Shown here one piece after another: positions 35,771-47,622 of a stretch of 64,000 nucleotides of DNA (positions within the stretch are counted from its first letter, which is position 1; the number at the start of each line of letters is the position of its first letter). The notes under the pieces are model-generated. The model saw nothing but the letters and a program-made list of their open reading frames with translations, ran no database searches and was not told where the DNA came from. Both the position numbers and the translations under genes were made by a program. Source of the stretch: Balanoglossus misakiensis (lineage: Eukaryota; Hemichordata); NCBI GenBank assembly GCA_040954595.2, contig CM082588.2, positions 11,346,001-11,410,000 on the forward strand, written 5' to 3'.

Positions 35771-36350
35771 TTTGCCCTTCTTGTCCCATGATTATATGTG
35801 TAATATCTCATTTTCAATGTGTTTACATGTATATGCAGAATCCATTTCAAACTAAGTGGGCATATTGTAGCGCCAATCTTATTTCTTAATCCGCACCACA
35901 GAACTGATGCAAGGTTTAGGACTGGAAATGTATGTGGCCACTGGCCGACACCCCGGGCGAGAGGTCTCCAATTATTTTCAGCACGTAGTGTGCTTCCCGG
36001 TTGATAACATCAATATGTGTAAATGCCAAAAACCCGACCTATTGTAATACCAGTCAAATTTTCTTTGTCATTTACCATTTTTCTCTTGCATATGAAGGTT
36101 TTTCTTAAAGAGTACATACCCATATACATTTGTATGGGAGCACACACCCCACCCCCTGCCAACAATAATTGGACAACTTTATTCTTCTTATACTTCTTTT
36201 TAGTCTAAACATTCATATAGAGAAGGCAACATGTTCTTGAAGCTGCTGAATATGGAAATATGATGAAGTACATTTTCCTAGTTGTACATGTACAGTATGA
36301 TAGGCCCAATGTACCAATTGGAGATGTGTGCCTTACAGGCAACATACATG

Positions 36351-39300
36351 TAGCTCTGCATGGCCTGGTTAATCAATGTTGACGCAAAGGTTGACCCCAC
36401 CAAACACTCAAAATTAATGGGCACGACACTGGCCACTAGCTCTGCATGGCCTGGTTAATCAATGTTGACGCAAAGGTTGACCCCACCAAACACTCAAAAT
36501 TAATGGGCACGACACTGGCCACTAGCTCTGCATGGCCTGGTTAATCAATGTTGACGCAAAGGTTGACCCCACCAAACACTCAAAATTAATGGGCACGACA
36601 CTGGCCGCTAGCTCTGCATGGCCTGGTTAATCAATGTTGACGCAAAGGTTGACCCCACCAAACACTCAAAATTGATGGGCACGACACTGGCCGCTAGCTC
36701 TGCATGGCCTGGTTAATCAATGTTGACGCAAAGGTTGACCCCACCAAACACTCAAAATTGATGGGCACGACACTGGCCGCTAGCTCAGCATGGCCTGGTT
36801 AATCAATGTTGACGCAAAGGTTGACCCCACCAAACACTCAAAATTAATGGGCACGACACTGGCCGCTAGCTCAGCATGGCCTGGTTAATCAATGTTGACG
36901 CAAAGGTTGACCCCACCAAACACTCAAAATTAATGGGCACGACACTGGCCGCTAGCTCAGCATGGCCTGGTTAATCAATGTTGACGCAAAGGTTGACCCC
37001 ACCAAACACTCAAAATTAATGGGCACGACACTGGCCGCTAGCTCTGCATGGCCTGGTTAATCAATGTTGACGCAAAGGTTGACCCCACCAAACACTCAAA
37101 ATTGATGGGCACGACACTGGCCGCTAGCTCTGCATGGCCTGGTTAATCAATGTTGACGCAAAGGTTGACCCCACCAAACACTCAAAATTGATGGGCACGA
37201 CACTGGCCGCTAGCTCTGCATGGCCTGGTTAATCAATGTTGACGCAAAGGTTGACCCCACCAAACACTCAAAATTGATGGGCACGACACTGGCCGCTAGC
37301 TCTGCATGGCCTGGTTAATCAATGTTGACGCAAAGGTTGACCCCACCAAACACTCAAAATTGATGGGCACGACACTGGCCACTAGCTCTGCATGGCCTGG
37401 TTAATCAATGTTGACGCAAAGGTTGACCCCACCAAACACTCAAAATTGATGGGCACGACACTGGCCACTAGCTCTGCATGGCCTGGTTAATCAATGTTGA
37501 CGCAAAGGTTGACCCCACCAAACACTCAAAATTGATGGGCACGACACTGGCCACTAGCTCTGCATGGCCTGGTTAATCAATGTTGACGCAAAGGTTGACC
37601 CCACCAAACACTCAAAATTGATGGGCACGACACTGGCCACTAGCTCTGCATGGCCTGGTTAATCAATGTTGACGCAAAGGTTGACCCCACCAAACACTCA
37701 AAATTGATGGGCACGACACTGGCCACTAGCTCTGCATGGCCTGGTTAATCAATGTTGACGCAAAGGTTGACCCCACCAAACACTCAAAATTGATGGGCAC
37801 GACACTGGCCACTAGCTCTGCATGGCCTGGTTAATCAATGTTGACGCAAAGGTTGACCCCACCAAACACTCAAAATTGATGGGCACGACACTGGCCACTA
37901 GCTCTGCATGGCCTGGTTAATCAATGTTGACGCAAAGGTTGACCCCACCAAACACTCAAAATTGATGGGCACGACACTGGCCACTAGCTCTGCATGGCCT
38001 GGTTAATCAATGTTGACGCAAAGGTTGACCCCACCAAACACTCAAAATTGATGGGCACGACACTGGCCACTAGCTCTGCATGGCCTGGTTAATCAATGTT
38101 GACGCAAAGGTTGACCCCACCAAACACTCAAAATTGATGGGCACGACACTGGCCACTAGCTCTGCATGGCCTGGTTAATCAATGTTGACGCAAAGGTTGA
38201 CCCCACCAAACACTCAAAATTGATGGGCACGACACTGGCCACTAGCTCTGCATGGCCTGGTTAATCAGGGTTGACGCAAAGGTTGACTCCACCAAACACT
38301 CAAAATTGATGGGCACGACACTGGCCACTAGCTCTGCATGGCCTGGCTAATCAAGGTTGACGCAAAGGTTGACTCCACCAAACACTCAAAATTGATGGGC
38401 ACGACACTGGCCACTAGCTCTGCATGGCCTGGCTAATCAAGGTTGACGCAAAGGTTGACCCCACCAAACACTCAAAATTGATGGGCACGACACTGGCCAC
38501 TAGCTCTGCATGGCCTGGTTAATCAATGTTGACGCAAAGAATGACCCCACCAAACACTCAAAATTGATGGGCACGACACTGGCCACTAGCTCTGCATGGC
38601 CTGGTTAATCAATGTTGACGCAAAGGTTGACCCCACCAAACACTCAAAATTGATGGGCACGACACTGGCCACTAGCTCTGCATGGCCTGGCTAATCAAGG
38701 TTGACGCAAAGGTTGACCCCACCAAACACTCAAAATTGATGGGCACGACACTGGCCACTAGCTCTGCATGGCCTGGTTAATCAATGTTGACGCAAAGAAT
38801 GACCCCACCAAACACTCAAAATTGATGGGCACGACACTGGCCACTAGCTCTGCATGGCCTGGTTAATCAATGTTGACGCAAAGGTTGACCCCACCAAACA
38901 CTCAAAATTGATGGGCACGACACTGGCCACTAGCTCTGCATGGCCTGGTTAATCAATGTTGACGCAAAGGTTGACCCCACCAAACACTCAAAATTGATGG
39001 GCACGACACTGGCCACTAGCTCTGCATGGCCTGGTTAATCAATGTTGACGCAAAGGTTGACCCCACCAAACACTCAAAATTGATGGGCACGACACTGGCC
39101 ACTAGCTCTGCATGGCCTGGTTAATCAATGTTGACGCAAAGGTTGACCCCACCAAACACTCAAAATTGATGGGCACGACACTGGCCACTAGCTCTGCATG
39201 GCCTGGTTAATCAATGTTGACGCAAAGGTTGACCCCACCAAACACTCAAAATTGATGGGCACGACACTGGCCACTAGCTCTGCATGGCCTGGTTAATCAA

Positions 39301-42300
39301 TGTTGACGCAAAGGTTGACCCCACCAAACACTCAAAATTGATGGGCACGACACTGGCCACTAGCTCTGCATGGCCTGGTTAATCAATGTTGACGCAAAGG
39401 TTGACCCCACCAAACACTCAAAATTGATGGGCACGACACTGGCCACTAGCTCTGCATGGCCTGGTTAATCAGGGTTGACGCAAAGGTTGACCCCACCAAA
39501 CACTCAAAATTGATGGGCACGACACTGGCCACTAGCTCTGCATGGCCTGGCTAATCAAGGTTGACGCAAAGGTTGACCCCACCAAACACTCAAAATTGAT
39601 GGGCACGACACTGGCCACTAGCTCTGCATGGCCTGGCTAATCAATGTTGACGCAAAGGTTGACCCCACCAAACACTCAAAATTGATGGGCACGACACTGG
39701 CCACTAGCTCTGCATGGCCTGTTTAATCAATGTTGACGCAAAGGTTGACCCCACCAAACACTCAAAATTGATGGGCACGACACTGGCCACTAGCTCTGCA
39801 TGGCCTGGTTAATCAAGGTTGACGCAAAGGTTGACCCCACCAAACACTCTAAATTGATGGGCACGACACTGGCCACTAGCTCTGCATGGCCTGGCTTATC
39901 AAGGTTGACGCAAAGGTTGACCCCACCAAACACTCAAAATTGATGGGCACGACACTGGCCACTAGCTCTGCATGGCCTGGCTAATCAAGGTTGACGCAAA
40001 GGTTGACCCCACAAAAACACTCAAAATTGATGGGCACGACACAGGCCACTAGCTCTGCATGGCCAGGCTAATCAAGGTTGACGCAAAGGTTGACCCCACC
40101 AAACACTCAAAATTGATGGGCACGACACTGGCCACTAGCTCTGCATGGCCTGGCTAATCAAGGTTGACGCAAAGGTTGACCCCACCAAACACTCAAAATT
40201 GATGGGCACGACACTGGCCACTAGCTCTGCATGGCCTGGCTAATCAATGTTGACGCAAAGGTTGACCCCACCAAACACTCAAAATTGATGGGCACGACAC
40301 TGGCCACTAGCTCTGCATGGCCTGGCTAATCAATGTTGACGCAAAGGTTGACCCCACCAAACACTCAAAATTGATGGGCACGACACTGGCCACTAGCTCT
40401 GCATGGCCTGGCTAATCAAGGTTGACGCAAAGGTTGACCCCACCAAACACTCAAAATTGATGGGCACGACACTGGCCACTAGCTCTGCATGGCCTGGCTA
40501 ATCAAGGTTGACGCAAAGGTTGACCCCACCAAACACTCAAAATTGATGGGCACGACACTGGCCACTAGCTCTGCATGGCCTGGCTAATCAAGGTTGACGC
40601 AAAGGTTGACTCCACCAAACACTCAAAATTGATGGGCACGACACTGGCCACTAGCTCTGCATGGCCTGGCTAATCAAGGCCTGGCTAATCAAGGTTGACG
40701 CAAAGGTTGACCCCACCAAACACTCAAAATTGATGGGCACGACACTGGCCACTAGCTCTGGCCTGGCTAATCAAGGTTGACGCAAAGGTTGACCCCACCA
40801 AACACTCAAAATTAATGGGCACGACACTGGCCACTAGCTCTGCCTGGCCTGGCTAATCAATGTTGACGCAAAGGTTGACCCCACCAAACACTCAAAATTA
40901 ATGGGCACGACACTGGCCACTAGCTCTGGGCTGGCTAATCAATGTTGACGCAAAGGTTGACCCCACCAAACACTCAAAATTAATGGGCACGACACTGGCC
41001 ACTAGCTCTGGGCTGGCTAATCAATGTTGACGCAAAGGTTGACCCCACCAAACACTCAAAATTAATGGGCACGACACTGGCCACTAGCTCTGCATGGCCT
41101 GGCTAATCAAGGTTGACGCAAAGGTTGACCCCACCAAACACTCAAAATTGATGGGCACGACACTGGCCACTAGCTCTGCATGGCCTGGCTAATCAAGGTT
41201 GACGCAAAGGTTGACCCCACCAAACACTCAAAATTGATGGGCACGACACTGGCCACTAGCTCTGCATGGCCTGGCTAATCAAGGTTGACGCAAAGGTTGA
41301 CCCAACAAAAACACTCAAAATTGATGGGCACGACACTGGCCACTAGCTCTGCATGGCCTGGCTAATCAAGGCCTGGCTAATCAAGGTTGACGCAAAGGTT
41401 GACCCCACCAAACACTCAAAATTGATGGGCACGACACTGGCCACTAGCTCTGGCCTGGCTAATCAAGGTTGACGCAAAGGTTGACCCCACCAAACACTCA
41501 AAATTGATGGGCACGACACTGGCCACTACCTCTGCATGGCCTGGCTAATCAAGGTTGACGCAAAGGTTGACCCCACAAAAACACTCAAAATTGATGGGCA
41601 CGACACTGGCCACTAGCTCTGCATGGCCTGGCTAATCAAGGTTGACGCAAAGATTGACCCCACCAAACACTCAAAATTGATGGGCACGACACTGGCCACT
41701 AGCTCTGCATGGCCTGGCTAATCAAGGCCTGGCTAATCAAGGTTGATGCAAAGGTTGACCCCACCAAACACTCAAAATTGATGGGCACGACACTGGCCAC
41801 TAGCTCTGCATGGCCTGGCTAATCAAGGTTGACGCAAAGGTTGACCCCACCAAACACTCAAAATTGATGGGCACGACACTGGCCACTAGCTCTGCATGGC
41901 CTGGCTAATCAAGGTTGACGCAAAGGTTGACTCCACCAAACACTCAAAATTAATGGGCGCGACACTGGCCACTAAGCTCTGGCATGGCTAATCAATGTTG
42001 ACGCAAGGGTTGACCCCACCAAACACTCAAAATTGATGGGCGCGACACTGGCCACTAGCTCTGGCCTGGCTAATCAAGGTTGACGCAAGGGTTGACCCCA
42101 CCAAACACTCAAAATTAATGGGCGCGACACTGGCCACTAGATCTGGCCTGGCTAATCAAGGTTGACGCAAGGGTTGACCCCACCAAACACTCAAATTTAA
42201 TGGGCGCGACACTGGCCACTAGCTCTGGCCTGGCTAATCAATGTTGACGCAAGGGTTGACCCCACCAAACACTCAAAATTGATGGGCACGACACTGGCCA

Positions 42301-45300
42301 CTAGCTCTGGCCTGGCTAATCAATGTTGACGCAAGGGTTGACCCCAGCAAACACTCAAAATTGATGGGCACGACACTGGCCACTAGCTCTGGCCTGGCTA
42401 ATCAAGGTTGACGCAAGGGTTGACCCCAGCAAACACTCAAAATTAATACGCGCGACACTGGCCACTAAGCTCTGGCCTGGCTAATCAATGTTGACGCAAG
42501 GGTTGACCCCACCAAACACTCAAAATTGATGGGCACTACACTGGCCACTAGCTCTGGCCTGGCTACTCAAGGTTGACGCAAGGGTTGACCCCACCAAACA
42601 CTCAAAATTAATACACGCGACACTGGCCACTAAGCTCTGGCCTGGCTAATCAATGTTGACGCAAGGGTTGACACCACCAAACACTCATAATTGATGGGCA
42701 CGACACTGGCCATTAGCTCTGGCTGGCTAATCAAGGTTGACGCAAGGGTTGACCCCACCAAACACTCAAAATTGATGGGAACGACACTGGCCACTAACCT
42801 CTGGCCTGGCTAATCAATGTTGACGCAAAGGTTGACCCCACCAAACACTCAAAATTGATGGGCACGACACTGGCCACTAGCTCTGGCCTGGCTAATCAAT
42901 GTTGACGCAAGGGTTGACCCCACCAAACAGTCAAAATTGATGGGCACGACACTGGCCACTAGCTCTGGCCTGGCTAATCAATGTTGACGCAAATGTTGAC
43001 CCCACCAAACACTCAAAATTGATGGGCACAACACTGGCCACTAGCTCTGGCCTGGCTAATCAATGTTGACGCAAGGGTTGACCCCACCAAACACTCAAAA
43101 TTGATGGGCACGACACTGGCCACTAGCTCTGGCCTGGCTAATCAATGTTGACGCAAGGGTTGACCCCACCAAACACTCAAAATTGATGGGCACGACACTG
43201 GCCACTAGCTCTGGGCTGGCTAATCAATGTTGACGCAAAGGTTGACCCCACCAAACACTCAAAATTAATGGGCACGACACTGGCCACTAGCTCTGGGCTG
43301 GCTAATCAATGTTGACGCAAAGGTTGACCCCACCAAACACTCAAAATTAATGGGCACGACACTGGCCACTAGCTCTGCATGGCCTGGCTAATCAATGTTG
43401 ACGCAAATGTTGACCCCACCAAACACTCAAAATTGATGGGCACGACACTGGCCACTAGCTCTGCATGGCCTGGCTAATCAATGTTGACGCAAATGTTGAC
43501 CCCACCAAACACTCAAAATTGATGGGCACGACACTGGCCACTAGCTCTGCATGGCCTGGTTAATCAATGTTGACGCAAAGGTTGACCCCACCAAACACTC
43601 AAAATTGATGGGCACGACACTGGCCACTAGCTCTGCATGGCCTGGTTAATCAATGTTGACGCAAAGGTTGACCCCACCAAACACTCAAAATTGATGGGCA
43701 CGACACTGGCCACTAGCTCTGCATGGCCTGGTTAATCAATGTTGACGCAGAGGTTGACGCCACCAAACACTCAAAATTAATGGGCACGACACTGGCCACT
43801 AGCTCTGCATGGCCTGGTTAATCAATGTTGACGCAAAGGTCGACGCCACCAAACACTCAAAATTAATGGGCACGACACTGGCCACTAGCTCTGCATGGCC
43901 TGGTTAATCAATGTTGACGCAAAGGTCGACCCCACCAAACACTCAAAATTAATGGGCACGACACTGGCCACTAGCTCTGCATGGCCTGGTTAATCAATGT
44001 TGACGCAAAGGTTGACCCCACCAAACACTCAAAATTGATGGGCACGACACTGGCCACTAGCTCTGGCCTGGCTAATCAATGTTGACGCAAGGGTTGACCC
44101 CACCAAACACTCAAAATTGATGGGCACGACACTGGCCACTAGCTCTGGCCTGGCTAATCAATGTTGACGCAAGGGTTGACCCCACCAAACACTCAAAATT
44201 GATGGGCACGACACTGGCCACTAGCTCTGGGCTGGCTAATCAATGTTGACGCAAAGGTTGACCCCACCAAACACTCAAAATTGATGGGCACGACACTGGC
44301 CACTAGCTCTGCATGGCCTGGTTAATCAATGTTGACGCAGAGGTTGACGCCACCAAACACTCAAAATTAATGGGCACGACACTGGCCACTAGCTCTGCAT
44401 GGCCTGGTTAATCAATGTTGACGCAAAGGTCGACGCCACCAAACACTCAAAATTAATGGGCACGACACTGGCCACTAGCTCTGCATGGCCTGGTTAATCA
44501 ATGTTGACGCAAAGGTCGACCCCACCAAACACTCAAAATTAATGGGCACGACACTGGCCACTAGCTCTGCATGGCCTGGTTAATCAATGTTGACGCAAAG
44601 GTTGACCCCACCAAACACTCAAAATTGATGGGCACGACACTGGCCACTAGCTCTGGCCTGGCTAATCAATGTTGACGCAAGGGTTGACCCCACCAAACAC
44701 TCAAAATTGATGGGCACGACACTGGCCACTAGCTCTGGCCTGGCTAATCAATGTTGACGCAAGGGTTGACCCCACCAAACACTCAAAATTGATGGGCACG
44801 ACACTGGCCACTAGCTCTGGGCTGGCTAATCAATGTTGACGCAAAGGTTGACCCCACCAAACACTCAAAATTAATGGGCACGACACTGGCCACTAGCTCT
44901 GGGCTGGCTAATCAATGTTGACGCAAAGGTTGACCCCACCAAACACTCAAAATTAATGGGCACGACACTGGCCACTAGCTCTGGGCTGGCTAATCAATGT
45001 TGACACAAAGGTTGACCCCACCAAACACTCAAAATTAATGGGCACGACACTGGCCACTAGCTCTGCCTGGCCTGGCTAATCAATGTTGACGCAAAGGTTG
45101 ACCCCACCAAACACTCAAAATTGATGGGCACGACACTGGCCACTAGCTCTGCATGGCCTGGCTAATCAAGGTTGACGCAAAGGTTGACCCCACCAAACAC
45201 TCAAAATTGATGGGCACGACACTGGCCACTAGCTCTGCATGGCCTGGCTAATCAATGTTGACGCAAATGTTGACCCCACCAAACACTCAAAATTGATGGG

Positions 45301-45411
45301 CACGACACTGGCCACTAGCTCTGCATGGCCTGACTAATCAATGTTGACGCATATGTTGACCCCACCAAACACTCAAAATTGATTGGCACGACACTGACCA
45401 CTAGCTCTGCA
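36351..45411. repeat. 86-bp satellite array, about 105 copies
   Basis: The unit runs TAGCTCTGCATGGCCTGGTT, then TTGACGCAAAGGTTGACCCC, CACTCAAAATT(A/G)ATGGGCAC and ACACTGGCCAC; TAGCTCTGCATGG starts at 36437 and 36523, 86 bases apart. Left units have GGCCGCTAGC and AATTAATGG. The middle is homogeneous with GGCCAC and AATTGATGG. From about 41900, 82-base units without CATG (CTCTGGCCTGG) prevail, and a few units carry an extra GGCCTGGCTAATCAA. The first and last units are the most diverged, as expected of unequal-exchange homogenisation. No long frame exists in any phase, so it is non-coding. It is not CRISPR: there are no spacers. Confidence 0.97.
43731..44910. repeat. Higher-order repeat within the satellite
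   Basis: A run of distinctive units (GCAGAGGTTGACGCC, then AAAGGTCGACGCC, then AAAGGTCGACCCC, followed by two CTCTGGCCTGGC units and a CTCTGGGCTGGC unit) occurs twice. The GACGCAGAGG mark is about 590 bases apart (near 43745 and 44335), equal to seven units. Confidence 0.75.
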
Positions 45412-45415
45412 CTAC

Positions 45416-45540
45416 AGCCCAGTGTGCGCCATCTTTGTCCGATATTTCCGTCCCTACTTTCATGGCCTCATGAATAATGTATGAGGCGATTTGTTACCGG
45501 CAATGGAACGTTCGCCAGTTACAACAACATGAAAATGCCG
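45416..45540 (+). promoter_or_regulatory. Probable promoter and leader exon of the 45.4-49.8 kb gene
   Basis: Directly after the satellite comes GTGTGCGCCATCTTTGTCCG, containing the complement of a YY1-type AAGATGGCG element. ACAACATGAAAATGCCG, ending at a strong GTAAGT donor (45541), follows. It would be a leader exon spliced to 46390 (TTCACATTTAG acceptor). Splice signals are visible; transcription is inferred. Confidence 0.35.
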
Positions 45541-46389
45541 GTAAGTATTACAAGACATTAAACGCATTTATAATGTTTACATCACGTTATCATATTCGTT
45601 AAGGTCTTAAGCTAGTATTGTCATCATTCTCTGATTTCTATTCATTTAATTTCACTGAAAATCTGACCTGGTTTCAAATCGCTATCATTGGTAACTATGT
45701 AAACAAAGAACATAGCAACCACAACCAAGACAGAAAAACGGCCGAAAAAATCAAATCTTAATGCATTATTCAAAATTTCAAAACCATGAGAGTGTTCCTA
45801 AGACGTTTGTAACTCAGTGTTTTGATTTTCTATCCCCAAAAAGGTCATATGTAGAAATTGATCCAAGCAGAAATTCATCGAGTTTGGCGCGTTCTGCCTG
45901 CGCGTCGCTCTACCATTGATTACAATGGCACAGCTACGCAAATGTCGACCATCAGGCAAAACATATCGGCAGATTTCTCGAGTTTGAAGCGTGAACCTAA
46001 AAAACCAAAACGAGCAGATTGTTCCTTGATATCTATATAACATGTTGATATATCATTTTCGTTCTAAAATGTAAGAGTAAATATTTTGAACGAGAGAGTT
46101 CTTGCGACAGCGCTTTGAACGCCGCGCGCGTACAGCGTTTAGGCAAAGCAGACGCACACAGAAGGAACTGCGTCCACGCGCAATATACGTAGATTGCAGC
46201 TGATTATACTCAATCAATGTTCCGGTACTTGCAACAGTATGCCAGTACTTCGCAAAATACACAGTCTTTTATATCATCAGGTCTTCTGTAGCGTCATTAA
46301 ATACTGTCTGTTTGGAACTGTTTGACTGAAACAGCTTTCTAGATGACCTTTTATGTTTTCTACAACTTTTCACATTTATTCACATTTAG

Positions 46390-46794
46390 GAAATGCTCCA
46401 TTGTGTAACTCCATCCCAGCTGTGCTCTGGATATAACTCAAATCATGCCTAACAGGAAAAGGACAAACCATTTTGACATCGGGCAGTATGCAGTCCAACA
46501 AAAAAAGCCAGAGAAATAGCTAGAGACATACAACTTCAACAGCTGTTAGATGCTGAGTTAGCTGCAAAGACACTGCCAGAAAAGGTTAAGAGCAAGTCAG
46601 AGAATAGATACAAGCTAGGGGCATGGGCAAGAGAGAGAAAGCGTAGACGTGAGGAAGAGGTAGCTCAGTACAGAGAGAAAATGCAGAAATTAGATGCAAA
46701 GAGGAGACTAGTCGACAGGGCCAGTAAGCAACTAAACAGGCTAGCAAAGAAGCAAAGGAGATTAGCTGGAAATAGGGTTAAGCTTAATCAGGAG
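46390..46794 (+). CDS. Transposase-like gene, basic coiled-coil exon
   Basis: The exon runs from a TTTATTCACATTTAG acceptor to a GAG|GTAAGG donor, phase 0. ATG at 46441 begins MPNRKRTNHFDIGQYAVQQK. The frame then breaks at an A7 tract (about 46499-46505). One base away, a frame continues through REIARDIQLQQLLDAELAAK and a long Lys/Arg/Glu-rich helix (46590-46794) likely to form a coiled coil, with AWARERKRRREEEVAQYREK. The basic helix would suit DNA binding or self-association. It joins in phase to ATTGCAGATTTGACATCC at 47623. The break is a single-base homopolymer indel, so either the copy is mutated or the base call is wrong. Confidence 0.5.
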
Positions 46795-47622
46795 GTAAGG
46801 TAATTATATAGAAGGAATTTAGCTTCATTTCAGATTTACACAAGATTTATGATTACAAGCAGAATAGGAAAATATCCACCAAATTAAAGTTTGTATACTT
46901 TAAATTATATTACAACTAAGTGAATCATAAAACATTTTGACCTTGCTTTAATGTATATGATATGATTTTATGTGTGTTTGTTTTCTAAATTCTGAACTAC
47001 AGCTTTGAAACACCTCCCTGCTTGACCTTGGCATAACACTGGGGTTTCCATTTATGCATATTGCTTGCTCATGTGACATTGCCTCTCTTTTTGACCTTGG
47101 CATGACACTGGGATTTCCATTCATGTGTATTGCTTGATCATGTGATATTCTCTCTCTGTTTGACCTTGGCATGACACTGGGGTTTCCATTCATGTGTATT
47201 GCTTGCTCATGTGACATGGCCTCCATGTTTGACCTTGGCATGACACGTGGGTTTCCATTTATGTGTATTGCTTGCTCATGTGACATGGCCTCCATGTTTG
47301 ACCTTGGCATGACACTGGGGTTTCCATTTATGTGTATTGCTTGCTCATGTGACATGGCCTCCATGTTTGACCTTGGCATGACACTGGGATTTCCATTCAT
47401 GTGTATTGCTTGATCATGTGATATTCTCTCTCTGTTTGACCTTGGCATGACACTGGGGTTTCCATTCATGTGTATTGCTTGCTCATGTGACATGGCCTCC
47501 ATGTTTGACCTTGGCATGACACTGGGGTTTCCATTCATGTGTATTGCTTGCTCATGTGACATTGCCTACCTGTTTGACCTTGGCATGACAATGAAAATCT
47601 GTTTTGTATTCATTTATTAAAG
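46795..47622 (+). other. Intron with 69-bp minisatellite
   Basis: Bounded by GTAAGG and a TTGTATTCATTTATTAAAG acceptor, which preserves the frame into the next exon. A second AG (GCAG, 47628-47629) would put a stop in frame, so the 47622 site is preferred. Most of the intron is the tandem repeat annotated separately. Confidence 0.5.
47010..47592. repeat. 69-bp minisatellite, about 8 units
   Basis: TTTGACCTTGGCATGACACT recurs every 69 bases from about 47021 to 47578. Since 69 is divisible by 3 and the unit has no stop in one minus-strand phase, it gives a 204-codon minus-strand frame of 23-residue repeats (46948-47562) and a shorter plus-strand one. There is no start context, no unique flanking coding sequence and no domain; it lies in a predicted intron and is treated as non-coding. 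Confidence 0.85.

Larger units (their letters stand above)
27685..36350 (-). repeat. Right arm of giant inverted duplication
   Basis: Reverse-order, reverse-complement partner of 7620-19335 (checkpoints are listed there). Right-only material includes 29290-29750. The outer edge, AGGCAACATACATGTAGCTC, coincides with the first unit of the 86-bp satellite, so the array may have expanded at, or been joined to, the arm boundary. No intact gene is seen. Confidence 0.85.

Noticed and set aside
36351-45411. Long regular array considered as a CRISPR locus
   Set aside because: Units are contiguous with no unique spacers, the repeat is 86 bp, and the context is eukaryotic; it is a satellite.
46948-47562. 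204-codon minus-strand frame of 23-residue repeats as a real protein
   Set aside because: It is created by a 69-bp minisatellite with a multiple-of-three period inside a predicted intron, and the plus strand is open too.
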